Positions 8,419-17,472 of a stretch of 49,751 bases of DNA are shown in pieces; position 1 is the first letter of the stretch, and the number at the start of each line of letters is the position of its first letter. The DNA lies in the NCBI RefSeq assembly GCF_000718015.1, contig NZ_JODY01000041.1, positions 1-49,751 on the forward strand, in the 5' to 3' direction. This DNA is from Streptomyces catenulae (GTDB taxonomy: Bacteria > Actinomycetota > Actinomycetes > Streptomycetales > Streptomycetaceae). The position numbers were made by a program, and so were the translations under genes. The notes beneath the pieces were generated by a model. That model made no database searches, was not told the DNA's origin, and saw only the letters and a program-made list of their open reading frames with translations.

Positions 8419-8689
8419 GACCCGGAGTGGCGGATGGCCCCGGAGGGAGGAGCGGCGTCCGGTGGGCGCCGTGACGCCGCGGATTCCCGCGTCCCAGGTC
8501 GTAAGGTGCCCCGCGAGGCACCACCCGACCGCCGGGTCCGCCACCCGCCGCCACCGGCACCCACCCGACACCCCACCCGCCTTCCCTCCCCCTACTCCTC
8601 CATCGGCGATTTGTCCGCATTCGTTCGCTTTTGATCCGCGTGCTGTCCGCCACTCCGGCCGTGCGCCCACCGACACCCCGAGGTACTCC

Positions 8690-10297
8690 ATGCGACCTGA
8701 GCGCCCCTCCCGCCCCCAGACCGAACCGTCCGCCCGCCCCGCCGAGCCCGGGCGGCGGGCGCTGCTCGGCGCGGGAGCCGCCGCCGTCGCCGCCGGGCTG
8801 CTCGGCGCGGGCGGCACCGCCGTCGCCCGCCCGGCGCGCGCCGACGGCAAGGGCGCGCCCGCCGCCTCCGGCGAGGTGCCGCCCGGCTACGTCACGCCCG
8901 GCGGGCCCCAGGTCCGCGACACCGAGAAGCACCGCGGCAACGGCCCGGTGCGGCAGTTCTCCCTGGTCGCCACGCCCGCCGACATCCAGCTCGGCGACCG
9001 CTCCGTCCGCACCTGGACGTACGACGGCACGCTGACCGGCCCGGAGCTGCGGGTGACCGCCGGTGACGTGCTGTCCGTCGACTTCGCCAACCAGCTGCCG
9101 CACCCCACCACCGTCCACTGGCACGGACTGGCGCTCCGCAACGACATGGACGGGGTGCCCGGCATCACCCAGGACGCGGTGGCCTCCGGGGAGTCGTTCG
9201 CGTACCGCTACATGACGGTGCGGCCGGGCACGTACTGGTACCACCCGCACGTCGGTGTGCAGCAGGACCGCGGGCTGTACGGGCCGCTGATCGTCGACGA
9301 CCCCCGTGAGCCGCTCGCCTACGACAAGGAGTGGGTGGTCGTCCTCGACGACTGGGTCGACGGGATCGACGGCTCCGACCCCGACGCGATCCTCGACGAG
9401 CTGAACCACGGGGAGCCCCACAGCGGCCACGAGATGCGCGCCGCCGCGCCGAAGGAGTCGAAGAAGGGACCGTCGCGGATCCTGGAGCACGCCCACAGCG
9501 ATCTGCTCGGCGGGATGGCGGGCAACGTCGACTACCCGCTCCACCTGATCAACGGGCGGACCCCGGACGACCCGCAGACCTTCACCGCCTCCCCCGGTGA
9601 CCGCATCCGGATCCGGATCATCAACGCGGGCGGCGACACCGCCTACCGGGTCGCGCTCGGCGGGCACACCATGACCGTCACCCACACCGACGGCCACCCC
9701 GTCGCCCACGCCGACACCGACGCCCTGGTGCTCGGCATGAGCGAGCGCTACGACGTACTGGTCACCGCCAAGGACGGCGTCTTCCCGTTCACCGCGCTCG
9801 CCGAGGGCAAGAACCATCTGGCCCAGGCGGTGCTGCGGACCGGCGGCGGCGCCGCGCCCGGCCCCGGCACCCGCCCCCGCGAACTGGACGGAAAGCTGCT
9901 CACCGCCTTCGATCTGGACAGTGCCGAATCGGTACGCCTGCCCGAACGCGAGGTCGACCGCCGCCATCAGCTGGTGCTCACCGGGTCGATGCGCCGCTTC
10001 GACTGGGCGATCAACCACGCGCCGTTCAAGCCGTCGCAGCGCTACGCCGTCCGGGAGGGCGAGCGGGTGGAGCTGGTGTTCCGCAACCACACCGGGATGT
10101 GGCACCCGATGCATCTGCACGGCCACGCCTTCGAGCTGGCGTACGGCGGGGCGCGCAAGGACACCGTCATCGTGCGCCCGGGCCACACCATCCGGGTCCA
10201 CCTGGACGCCGACAACCCGGGCCTGTGGATGCTCCACTGCCACAACGTGTACCACTCGGAGAGCGGCATGATGACGGTGCTCGGCTACCGCGACTGA
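8690..10297 (+). CDS. Tat-exported multicopper oxidase
   Basis: 535 aa. A twin-arginine signal (GRRALLGAGAAAVAAGLL, residues 21–38) directs folded export. All four copper motifs are present: HWHG (143–146), WYHPH (183–187), HPMHLHGHAF near residue 470, and HCHNVYHSESGM (516–527) with Met527 as the type 1 axial ligand. The three-domain layout fits laccase/bilirubin oxidase-like or CueO-like enzymes that oxidise phenols, Cu(I) or Fe(II). The ATG at 8690 follows GAGGT at correct spacing. Longer in-frame starts upstream would put the Tat signal far inside and are rejected. A Met-rich insert typical of CueO is not evident, and a His/Glu/Met stretch (GEPHSGHEMR) is the only candidate extra metal site. 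Confidence 0.93.
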   Translation: MRPERPSRPQTEPSARPAEPGRRALLGAGAAAVAAGLLGAGGTAVARPARADGKGAPAASGEVPPGYVTPGGPQVRDTEKHRGNGPVRQFSLVATPADIQLGDRSVRTWTYDGTLTGPELRVTAGDVLSVDFANQLPHPTTVHWHGLALRNDMDGVPGITQDAVASGESFAYRYMTVRPGTYWYHPHVGVQQDRGLYGPLIVDDPREPLAYDKEWVVVLDDWVDGIDGSDPDAILDELNHGEPHSGHEMRAAAPKESKKGPSRILEHAHSDLLGGMAGNVDYPLHLINGRTPDDPQTFTASPGDRIRIRIINAGGDTAYRVALGGHTMTVTHTDGHPVAHADTDALVLGMSERYDVLVTAKDGVFPFTALAEGKNHLAQAVLRTGGGAAPGPGTRPRELDGKLLTAFDLDSAESVRLPEREVDRRHQLVLTGSMRRFDWAINHAPFKPSQRYAVREGERVELVFRNHTGMWHPMHLHGHAFELAYGGARKDTVIVRPGHTIRVHLDADNPGLWMLHCHNVYHSESGMMTVLGYRD

Positions 10298-10315
10298 CCC
10301 GCCGCATACGGGAGT

Positions 10316-10356
10316 CGCGGGGCGGCGGCCGGGGATCCACGGGCCGCCGCCCCGCG
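10316..10356 (+). terminator. Strong hairpin after multicopper oxidase
   Basis: Perfect 15-bp stem: 10316–10330 pairs with 10342–10356 around an 11-base loop. It begins 18 bp after the oxidase stop. There is no U-tract, as is usual for Streptomyces terminators. Confidence 0.75.
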
Positions 10357-10446
10357 CCCCGCCGGGCGCCCGTACCCCGTCATCCGCCCGTAACGCGGGC
10401 CCCGGAGCCGTAACCTTCCCGACCCCTCCGGCGCCGGGCGGACGCA

Positions 10447-10452
10447 TAAAAT
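10447..10452 (+). promoter_or_regulatory. Possible -10 box placing nadE transcript start at the GTG
   Basis: TAAAAT at 10447–10452 ends six bases before the GTG start codon at 10459, the spacing expected when transcription begins at the start codon itself. No Shine-Dalgarno sequence lies in between (GGCGGG abuts the start). A leaderless mRNA is therefore likely. I see no good -35 element. Confidence 0.4.
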
Positions 10453-10458
10453 GGCGGG

Positions 10459-12213
10459 GTGCCTCAGCTCCGGCTCGCCCTGCACCAGATCGACACCTGT
10501 GTGGGCGCGCTCCCGCGCAACACCGAGACGCTGCTCCATCGGGCCCGCGGCGCCGCGCAGCGGGGCGCGCACCTCGTCGCCTTCCCGGAGATGGCGCTGA
10601 CCGGCTACCCCGTCGAGGATCTCGCGCTGCGCCCGTCGTTCGTCACGGCGAGCCGGGCGGCGCTGGTGGAGCTGGCCGGACGGCTGGCCACCGAGGGGCT
10701 GGGCGACCTGCCCGTCGTCGTCGGATACCTCGACCGCGGCACCCCGGAACCGGCGCGCCACGGGCGGCCCGCCGGGGCGCCCCGGAACGCGGCGGCGGTG
10801 CTGCACCGCGGCCGGGTCGCGCTCCGTTTCGCCAAGCACCATCTGCCCAACTACGGCGTCTTCGACGAGTTCCGCTACTTCGTCCCCGGCGACACGCTGC
10901 CCGTGGTGCGGGTGCGCGGCGTCGATGTGGCGCTGGCGATCTGCGAGGACCTCTGGCAGGACGGCGGCCGGGTGCCCGCCGCCCGCACCGCCGGAGCCGG
11001 GCTGATGCTCTCCCTCAACGCCTCCCCCTACGAGCGGCACAAGGACGACACCCGCCTGGAGCTGGTGCGCCGCCGCGCCCGGGAGGCCGGGTGCACCACC
11101 GCGTATCTGGCGATGACCGGCGGCCAGGACGAGTTGGTCTTCGACGGCGACTCGCTGGTCGTCGCGCCCGACGGCCGGGTCCTGGCACGGGCCGCGCAGT
11201 TCGCCGAGGAGTGCCTCCTGGTCGATCTGGAGCTGCCCGCGGGCGCCGCCGAGCCGCCGTCCGGGGTGGTCGACGACGGGCTGCGCATCGACCACGTCAC
11301 ACTCTCCGCCGCCCCGCTGCCCGCCTATCCCCCGCAGTTCCCGGGCGGTACGGCTGCGCGGCTGCCGGACCTGGACGAGGTCTACGCCGCGCTGGTCACC
11401 GGGGTGCGGGCGTACGTCACGAAGAACGGCTTCGGCAGCGTGGTGCTGGGCCTGTCCGGCGGTATCGACTCGGCGCTGGTGGCCACGCTCGCCTGCGACG
11501 CGCTGGGCGCCCGGAACGTCCACGGCGTCGCGATGCCGTCCGCGTACTCCTCGGAGCACTCGCGCACCGACGCCGCCGAGCTGGCCCGCCGCACCGGGCT
11601 GGCGTTCCGTACGGTGCCGATCGGGCCGATGGTCGACGCGTACCTGGGGGCGCTGGAGCTGACCGGGACGGCGGCGGAGAACCTCCAGTCGCGGGTGCGC
11701 GGCACCACGCTGATGGCGCTCTCCAACCAGGAGGGCCACCTCGTCCTCGCCCCCGGCAACAAATCCGAGCTGGCCTGCGGCTACTCCACGCTCTACGGCG
11801 ACTCCGTCGGCGCGTTCGGGCCGATCAAGGACGTCTACAAGAGCGAGGTCTACGCGCTGGCCCGCCGCCGGAACGCCGTGGCCGTCGAGCGGGGCGCCGT
11901 CCCGCCGATCCCGGAGCACACCCTCACCAAACCGCCCAGCGCCGAACTCCGCCCCGGCCAGCTCGACACCGACACCCTCCCCGACTACGCCGTCCTCGAC
12001 CGGATCCTGGCGCGGTACGTCGACGGGGACCGGGGGCGGGCCGAGATCGTCGCCGAGGGGTTCGACGACGCGCTGGTGGTGCGGGTGCTGCGGATGGTGG
12101 ACGCGGCGGAGTACAAGCGGCGGCAGTACCCGCCGGGCACCAAGATCTCCGCCAAGGGCTTCGGCAAGGACCGGCGGCTGCCGGTCACCAACCGCTGGCG
12201 CGAGGGCGGCTGA
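10459..12213 (+). CDS. nadE: Glutamine-dependent NAD+ synthetase
   Basis: 584 aa, last step of NAD biosynthesis: amidation of nicotinate adenine dinucleotide using ammonia released from glutamine. The N-terminal nitrilase-like glutaminase domain has its Glu-Lys-Cys triad at about Glu44 (FPEMALTGYP), Lys126 (FAKHHLPNY) and Cys162 (ICEDLWQ). The C-terminal synthetase has the PP-loop SGGIDS at 332–337, and LAPGNKSELACGYSTLYGD is the conserved NaAD-binding region. Both domains are complete. Start is GTG at 10459, probably leaderless. Convergent with the MFS gene, with 21 bp between the stop codons. Confidence 0.97.
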   Translation: MPQLRLALHQIDTCVGALPRNTETLLHRARGAAQRGAHLVAFPEMALTGYPVEDLALRPSFVTASRAALVELAGRLATEGLGDLPVVVGYLDRGTPEPARHGRPAGAPRNAAAVLHRGRVALRFAKHHLPNYGVFDEFRYFVPGDTLPVVRVRGVDVALAICEDLWQDGGRVPAARTAGAGLMLSLNASPYERHKDDTRLELVRRRAREAGCTTAYLAMTGGQDELVFDGDSLVVAPDGRVLARAAQFAEECLLVDLELPAGAAEPPSGVVDDGLRIDHVTLSAAPLPAYPPQFPGGTAARLPDLDEVYAALVTGVRAYVTKNGFGSVVLGLSGGIDSALVATLACDALGARNVHGVAMPSAYSSEHSRTDAAELARRTGLAFRTVPIGPMVDAYLGALELTGTAAENLQSRVRGTTLMALSNQEGHLVLAPGNKSELACGYSTLYGDSVGAFGPIKDVYKSEVYALARRRNAVAVERGAVPPIPEHTLTKPPSAELRPGQLDTDTLPDYAVLDRILARYVDGDRGRAEIVAEGFDDALVVRVLRMVDAAEYKRRQYPPGTKISAKGFGKDRRLPVTNRWREGG

Positions 12214-12234
12214 CGCGGCCCGCCCGGCGCCCGG

Positions 12235-13458
12235 TCAGCCGCGGTGGTCGGCGGACGCCGTCGCCTCCACCGTCTTCGGGGCGCCGCCGCGGGCCACCAC
12301 ACGGGAGGCGTCGCCCGCCGTACGGTCCAGGAGTCCGGCGGTGACGGCGACGACGAGTCCGGCGGCGGCCAACACCGCGCCGACCAGGGCGGGCGAGGTC
12401 CAGCCCCAGTGCGCCGACAGCGCCAGACCGCCCACCCAGGCGCCGCCCGCGTTGGCGAGGTTGAACGCCGACTGGTTGGAGGCGGCGGCCAGCGTCGGCG
12501 CGCCCTGCGCCTTCTCCATCACCAGCATCTGCAACGGCGTGGTCGTCAGGAAGCCGACCGCGCCGATCAGGACGACGGCGACCAGCACCAGCGACTTGTG
12601 CGGCGCGGCCAGCGGGAAGAGCGCGAGGACGGCGGCGAGGGCGGCCAGCGAACCGTAGAGGGTGGGGCGCAGCGCCCGGTCGGTGAGGGGTCCGGCGGCG
12701 AGGGCGCCGAGCGTCATCCCGATGCCGAAGAGGGCGAGGACGACCGTCACGGAGGTCTCGGAGAAGCCGGTGACCTCGGTCAGCGCCGAGGCGAGATAGC
12801 TGTAGAAGGCGAAGACCCCGGCGAAGCCGAGGACCGTGGTGAGCAGCCCGAGCAGCACCTGCCGCCCGGTGAGGGCACGCAGCTCCCGGCCGATCCCGGT
12901 GCGCTCCCCGGCGGGCAGCGGCGGCACCAGCCGGGCCAGCGCGGCCATCGCGACCAGGCCGATGCCCGCGACGACGAGGAAGGTGGCGCGCCAGCCGAGG
13001 TGCTGGCCGAGGAGGGTCGCGGCGGGCACCCCGACGACGTTGGCGACGGTCAGGCCGAGGAACATCGTGGCGACGGCGCGCGCCTGCCGCCCCTCGCGCA
13101 CCAGCCGGGCGGCGACCACCGCGCCGATGCCGAAGAACGCGCCGTGCGGCAGCCCCGCCAGCAGCCGCCCGGCGACCAGCAGCGGGAAGTCGGTGGCGAG
13201 GGCGGAGGCGAGGTTACCGGCGGTGAAGAGCGCCATCAGCGCCACCAGCATCGGCTTGCGGGGGACGCGGGAGCCGAGCGCGGTCAGCAGCGGGGCGCCG
13301 ATGACGACGCCGAGCGCGTAGGCGGAGACGAGGTGACCGGCGGTGGGGACGGAGGTGCCCAGATCGTCCGCGACATTGGGCAGCAGGCCCATCATCACGA
13401 ATTCGGTGGTGCCTATTCCGAAGGCCGAGATCGCGAGCGCGAGCAGAGCCAAGGGCAT
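12235..13458 (-). CDS. MFS transporter, DHA1 (AraJ/CmlA-like) family
   Basis: 407-aa, 12-TM major facilitator, probable drug or sugar efflux pump. It starts directly with helix 1 (LALLALAISAFGIGTTEFVMMGLLPNVA), whose GIGTTEF motif is diagnostic of the AraJ/chloramphenicol-resistance subgroup. The loop 2–3 motif is SRVPRKPMLV. The ATG at 13458 has GAAAGG upstream at the right distance. The open frame extends a further 82 codons upstream but is Arg/Pro-rich and lacks a better start. A short acidic tail ends the protein. The substrate is unknown; homologues are often annotated as chloramphenicol or arabinose exporters. Confidence 0.88.
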   Translation of the reverse strand: MPLALLALAISAFGIGTTEFVMMGLLPNVADDLGTSVPTAGHLVSAYALGVVIGAPLLTALGSRVPRKPMLVALMALFTAGNLASALATDFPLLVAGRLLAGLPHGAFFGIGAVVAARLVREGRQARAVATMFLGLTVANVVGVPAATLLGQHLGWRATFLVVAGIGLVAMAALARLVPPLPAGERTGIGRELRALTGRQVLLGLLTTVLGFAGVFAFYSYLASALTEVTGFSETSVTVVLALFGIGMTLGALAAGPLTDRALRPTLYGSLAALAAVLALFPLAAPHKSLVLVAVVLIGAVGFLTTTPLQMLVMEKAQGAPTLAAASNQSAFNLANAGGAWVGGLALSAHWGWTSPALVGAVLAAAGLVVAVTAGLLDRTAGDASRVVARGGAPKTVEATASADHRG

Positions 13459-13745
13459 GGGAGACCTTTCGGAGCGGTACGCGGGCGGGCGACGGGCACG
13501 GGCGTCCGTGCGGGCCACGCCGCCGGAACGCCGCGGTGACGACGTCGTAAGTTCGGGGACGGAACAAAGTCTGGCAGGTCCGGAATTCCGTCGGGTGACG
13601 GCGGTGTGACCCCGGGGTGTGCCGTTGCGCACGGTGAGGTGGGCGGCGGGCGTCCCGCGCAGGCCCGCGCCCGGCTCCCGTACGGGTCGGCGGGGGTCCG
13701 CCACGGGCCCGGATCCGGCTCCCGTACGGCCCCGGACATGCCGGA
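13459..13745. promoter_or_regulatory. MFS upstream region with small palindrome
   Basis: Non-coding stretch before the MFS gene. It contains the perfect palindrome ACGACGTCGT at 13539–13548, about 80 bp from the MFS start, and two copies of CCGGCTCCCGTACGG near 13670 and 13713. No regulator gene adjoins it. Role unproven. Confidence 0.3.
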
Positions 13746-13775
13746 GCGGGCGGAACGTCGCCGCGTTCCGCCCGC
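13746..13775 (-). terminator. Hairpin terminator after EEP-family gene
   Basis: Perfect 12-bp stem, GCGGGCGGAACG (13746–13757) pairing with CGTTCCGCCCGC (13764–13775) around TCGCCG. It lies 16 bp past the stop codon of the minus-strand hydrolase gene. Confidence 0.75.
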
Positions 13776-13791
13776 CCGGTGGCCGGTGGCG

Positions 13792-14823
13792 TCAGGAGCC
13801 GCCGGTGAGGTTGATCGAGGCGGCGATCGGCAGATGGTCGCTGCCGGTGGCGGGCAGCGTCCAGGCGGACACCGGCTCCAGGTCCCGGGTCATGATCTGG
13901 TCGATCCGGGCCATCGGGAACGACTCCGGCCAGGTGAAGCCGAAGCCGTCGCCCGCCGCGCCCTGCGCCGACCGCATCTGGGAGGTGACCGGCGCCAGCG
14001 AGCGGTCGTTCATCGTGCCGTTGAGGTCGCCGAGGAGGACCACCCGGTGCAGCGGCTCCTGCGAGACGGCCTTGCCGAGCGCGGCGGCGCTGTCGTCGCG
14101 CTGGCTGGCGGTGAAGCCCGCCTTGACCTTGACCCGCACCGAGGGCAGATGCGCGACGTACACCGCGATCTTCTCGCCGTCCGGCGCGGTCAGCGTGGCG
14201 CGCAGCGCCCGCGTCCAGCCCATCTTGATCGGCACCGCCGACGCGTCGGACAGCGGCCGCTTGCTCCAGAGGCCGACGGTGCCCTTGACCGCGTGGTACG
14301 GGTACGCCGCCGCGAGCCCCTTCTTGTAGGCGGGCAGCGCCTGGGCGGTGACCTCCTCCAGGGCGACGACGTCGGCGTCGGCGGCGGCGAGGTCGCGGGC
14401 GGTACCGGCGGGGTCCGGGTTGTCGGCGTCGACGTTGTGGGTGATGAACGTCAGATCGCCGCCGGTGCCCGACTTACCGATGAGCTGCCCGCCGAAGAGG
14501 TTGGCCCAGGCGAAGACCGGCAGCACCAGCGCGATCAGCGCGGTCGCCGAGCGGCGGAGCACCGCCAGCAGGAGCAGCAGCGGGATGGCCAGACCCACCC
14601 ACGGCAGGAACGTCTCCAGCAGGCTGCCGAGGTTGCCGACGGTGTTGGGGACCTTGGCGTGCAGCAGCATCAGCAGACCGAGCGCCACGGCCAGCACCGC
14701 GAGGACGATGCCGCGCCGCCACATCCGCTCCGGCTGCCACCACCTGCGCAGACGCTCGGCCCGGGAACCGGTCCGGTCAGGGCCGGGCCCCTGCTCCGGC
14801 TCCGTCATGTACGCCTGCGCCAT
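13792..14823 (-). CDS. Membrane-anchored endonuclease/exonuclease/phosphatase-family hydrolase
   Basis: 343 aa. Three N-terminal membrane helices (about 38–56, 72–89, 93–110) are followed by an extracytoplasmic EEP domain. Its motifs are THNVDADNPDP (Asn metal site), DVVALEEV (catalytic Glu), LLGDLNGTMND (Asp/Asn) and a C-terminal SDHLPIAA (Asp-His). EEP proteins cleave phosphodiester or phosphomonoester bonds in nucleic acids, lipids or sugar phosphates. The three-TM subgroup is common in Streptomyces and is of unknown substrate. The ATG at 14823 has GAGGGA upstream; longer in-frame starts run through a neighbouring gene in antisense and are rejected. The gene has its own terminator at 13746–13775. 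Confidence 0.85.
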   Translation of the reverse strand: MAQAYMTEPEQGPGPDRTGSRAERLRRWWQPERMWRRGIVLAVLAVALGLLMLLHAKVPNTVGNLGSLLETFLPWVGLAIPLLLLLAVLRRSATALIALVLPVFAWANLFGGQLIGKSGTGGDLTFITHNVDADNPDPAGTARDLAAADADVVALEEVTAQALPAYKKGLAAAYPYHAVKGTVGLWSKRPLSDASAVPIKMGWTRALRATLTAPDGEKIAVYVAHLPSVRVKVKAGFTASQRDDSAAALGKAVSQEPLHRVVLLGDLNGTMNDRSLAPVTSQMRSAQGAAGDGFGFTWPESFPMARIDQIMTRDLEPVSAWTLPATGSDHLPIAASINLTGGS

Positions 14824-15046
14824 TCCGCTTCCCTCACTGCTCTGTCCACCGCGGCCTCGACTCCGCCCACCGACCCTAGGTGATCGTGGGGCGGCGCTTT
14901 TCCACCCGTAGTGACGAGGCGCCCACGGCGGAAAGTTCCGGCCGCGGGCGCCGCACCGCATCCTGTGACAGAACGGGCACATGCGTCCGTCCACCCCGGC
15001 GCGCGGCAGCCGCCGGGCGCCCCCCGTGTGGTTCGGGCGCCGTGCG

Positions 15047-15667
15047 TCAGGGGCGCGGGCGCACCCCCTCCAGCACCGTGTCGACGATCTGCTCGGCCAG
15101 CCCCTCGGGCAGCGCCTTGCGCTCGTCGAGGAGGGCGCGCGCCAGCATCGGGCCGACGAAGAGATCGGCGAGCACGTCGATCTCCCGGTCGTCGCGGATC
15201 TCCCCGCGGTCGATGCCGCGCCGCAGCACGGCGTGCATCGCCTCGCGGCGGGCCCGTATGACCGTGTCGTGGTACTCGCGCCAGACGTCGGGCTGTGCCT
15301 GGACGTGGGTGAGGACGGTGCGGAACACCGCGGAGTGGCGCTTGACCAGGCCACGGTGGCGCAGATGCTCCAGCATGGCGACGAGGTCGTCGCGGACGGA
15401 GACGCCGCGCGCCGGGGGCAGGTCGTCGTCGAGGGAGCGGATGACGTCGAGGAGCAGGGCGTTCTTGCCGGACCAGCGGCGGTAGACGGTGGCCTTGCCG
15501 ACACCGGCGGCGCGGGCGATGCCCTCCATGGACAGGTCGCCGATGGAGGCGCCCTCCTCGATCAGGCGCAGCACCGCCTCGACGATGGCGGTGTCCGCCG
15601 CGGCGGAGCGGGGGCGGCCACGGCGTCCGTCCCCCGCCTCCGGGGCGGCCGGTCCGGGGCCGCTCAC
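15047..15667 (-). CDS. TetR-family regulator of the linked MFS exporter
   Basis: 206 aa. HTH at about residues 44–64 ([21 protein letters not shown]), then a helical ligand domain of the TetR_C_11-like type. The start codon overlaps the MFS stop by four bases (15664–15667, ATGA), so the two proteins are translationally coupled from the MFS promoter. That promoter contains a 19-bp palindrome (17307–17325), which this protein most likely binds. The arrangement is an autoregulated, drug-inducible efflux operon. Confidence 0.92.
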   Translation of the reverse strand: MSGPGPAAPEAGDGRRGRPRSAAADTAIVEAVLRLIEEGASIGDLSMEGIARAAGVGKATVYRRWSGKNALLLDVIRSLDDDLPPARGVSVRDDLVAMLEHLRHRGLVKRHSAVFRTVLTHVQAQPDVWREYHDTVIRARREAMHAVLRRGIDRGEIRDDREIDVLADLFVGPMLARALLDERKALPEGLAEQIVDTVLEGVRPRP

Positions 15668-17283
15668 CGCGGGGCCCGTTCGGTCTCGTCCGGGCGCGGG
15701 GCGGTGACCGGCACGACGGGCGCCGGGCGGCCGGGCAGGAACACCGCGACCACCACGGCGCCGACGAGCGCGATACCGGACGAGACGAGCGCGGTGAGGT
15801 GCATGGCGTGGACGAAGGCGTCCTGCGCGGCGGTCACCAGGGGCCGTCCGGCGGGGCCCAGCCGGGCGGCGACGCCGAGGGTGGCCTCGATGGACTCACC
15901 GGCGGCGTGCCGCACCGGACCGGGCAGCCCGGGGACGGCGTCGAGGGTGCCCCTGATCCCGTCGCGGTAGGTCGTGGAGAGCACCGAGCCGAGGACCGCG
16001 ACGCCGAGGGTGCCGCCGACCTGCCGGAAGGTGTTGTTGAGCGCCGAGCCGGAACCGGCCTTCTCGCGGGGCAGCGCCTGCATGATCGAGACGGTGACCG
16101 GCGGCATGATGTGCGCCATGCCGGTGCCCTGGAGGAAGAACAGCACCTCCATCACCCACATCGGGGTGTCGACGCCGAGCAGCAGCATCCCGGCCATGGT
16201 GACGGCGACGATCAGCATCCCGGCGGTGCACACCGCGCGGGCGCCGAAGCGGTCGACGACGTGCCGGGCGCGCGGCGCGAAGATCATCTGGGCGGCGGCC
16301 AGCGGCAGGATCAGCAGCCCCGACTCCAGCGGGGTGTGGCCGCGCACGCTCTGCACGTAGAAGACGATGAAGAAGGTGACGCCCATCAGCGCGAAGAAGA
16401 CCAGCGCTATGGCGGCGACGGCGGCGGAGAAGGCCGGGTTGCGGAAGTAGCCGATGTCGATGGACGGGTGGTCGCTGCGCTTCTGCTGGACGACGAAGAG
16501 CGCGAGGACCGCGACGCCGCCGAGGACGGTGCCGACGACCTCGGGGTCGGTGAAGTCGGCGAGCTGGCCGCCCTTGATGATGCCGTAGACGAGCAGGACC
16601 AGGCCGACGACGGAGAGCGCGACGCCGACCGGGTCGAGGCGGCCGGGCGCCGGGTCGCGGGAGTCGGGGACCAGCAGGACCATCGCGACCAGCGCGATCA
16701 GCACGATCGGGACGTTGACCAGGAAGACCGAGCCCCACCAGAAGTGGTCGAGCAGCAGTCCCCCGGCGATCGGGCCGATGGCGATGGCCAGGCCCACCCC
16801 GCCCGCCCAGATGCCGATCGCCTTGGGCTGCTCCTCGCGCTCGAAGACGTTCATCAGGATGGCGAGGGTCGCGGGCATCACGAAGGCGCCGCCCAGGCCC
16901 ATCAGGGCGCGGAAGACGATCAGCTCGACGGGTGAGGCGGCGAACGCGGCGAGCACCGATCCGGCGCCGAACACCGCGAGCCCGAAGAGCAGGACCTTCT
17001 TGCGGCCGAGGCGGTCGCCGAGGAGTCCCGCGGTGAACAGCAGCCCGGCGAAGACCAGCGTGTAGGCGTTGATCGCCCACTCCAGCTCGCTCTGGGTGGC
17101 GCCGAGACCGGCGGGTGCGGGGGTGGCGATGGTCTTCATCGCGACGTTGAGGATGGAGTTGTCGAGCACCACGATCAGCAGGCTGAGCATGAGCACGGAG
17201 AGGATCACCCAGCGGCGGCGGTGCACGGTCGCGTCGACGCGACCGGTGCTCGGGCCGCCGGAGCGGAGCGGGGAGTTGGCCAT
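15664..17283 (-). CDS. 14-TM MFS multidrug efflux transporter (EmrB/QacA-type)
   Basis: 539 aa. DHA2-family proton antiporter: the first helix begins [23 protein letters not shown] (Asp in helix 1 as in QacA/EmrB), motif A is [13 protein letters not shown], and [20 protein letters not shown] is the conserved segment before helix 6. About 14 hydrophobic helices are visible. The start is the ATG at 17283; an upstream in-frame ATG at 17367 would cover the operator and adds an Arg/Pro-rich leader, so it is rejected. It overlaps the downstream TetR gene by four bases. Substrate not predictable. Confidence 0.92.
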   Translation of the reverse strand: MANSPLRSGGPSTGRVDATVHRRRWVILSVLMLSLLIVVLDNSILNVAMKTIATPAPAGLGATQSELEWAINAYTLVFAGLLFTAGLLGDRLGRKKVLLFGLAVFGAGSVLAAFAASPVELIVFRALMGLGGAFVMPATLAILMNVFEREEQPKAIGIWAGGVGLAIAIGPIAGGLLLDHFWWGSVFLVNVPIVLIALVAMVLLVPDSRDPAPGRLDPVGVALSVVGLVLLVYGIIKGGQLADFTDPEVVGTVLGGVAVLALFVVQQKRSDHPSIDIGYFRNPAFSAAVAAIALVFFALMGVTFFIVFYVQSVRGHTPLESGLLILPLAAAQMIFAPRARHVVDRFGARAVCTAGMLIVAVTMAGMLLLGVDTPMWVMEVLFFLQGTGMAHIMPPVTVSIMQALPREKAGSGSALNNTFRQVGGTLGVAVLGSVLSTTYRDGIRGTLDAVPGLPGPVRHAAGESIEATLGVAARLGPAGRPLVTAAQDAFVHAMHLTALVSSGIALVGAVVVAVFLPGRPAPVVPVTAPRPDETERAPR

Positions 17284-17306
17284 GCCCGCCAGCGTACCGT
17301 CTTTCG

Positions 17307-17325
17307 ATACGGGACCGTTCCGTAT
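17307..17325. promoter_or_regulatory. TetR operator of the MFS–TetR operon
   Basis: ATACGGGAC-C-GTTCCGTAT: nine-base arms around one base, with eight of nine pairs matching. It lies 24 bp before the MFS start. The ATACGG/CCGTAT half-sites are typical of actinobacterial TetR repressors of efflux pumps. It is assigned to the TetR encoded at 15047–15667 because of the operon. Confidence 0.7.
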
Positions 17326-17472
17326 TACGGGGAGAGCGGGCCGCCGGGCACCCCGGGCCGGCGGCACCGCCCGGCGGGCTCCCCCTTCCCCGGCCCGGGC
17401 GGGCGTGCCAGCATGGAGGGGAGTCCGGAGACGCCGTCAGGGCGCTTCGAGATGAGAACAGGAGCCGTCACC

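Larger units (their letters stand above)
8108..8689. other. Intergenic region between hydrolase and multicopper oxidase
   Basis: 582 bp containing the promoters of two divergent genes. It holds the 24-bp tandem repeat (8180–8265) and a CsoR-like inverted repeat (8401–8418). The stretch before the oxidase (8560–8689) is C-rich, with a slightly A/T-richer patch (GATTTGTCCGCATTCG near 8610) that may hold the oxidase promoter. I see no credible small gene in it. Confidence 0.6.

Noticed and set aside
7124..10447. Hydrolase gene extended to 1107 codons
   Set aside because: The extension is antisense to the multicopper oxidase, whose copper motifs are complete. A good ribosome site precedes 8107.
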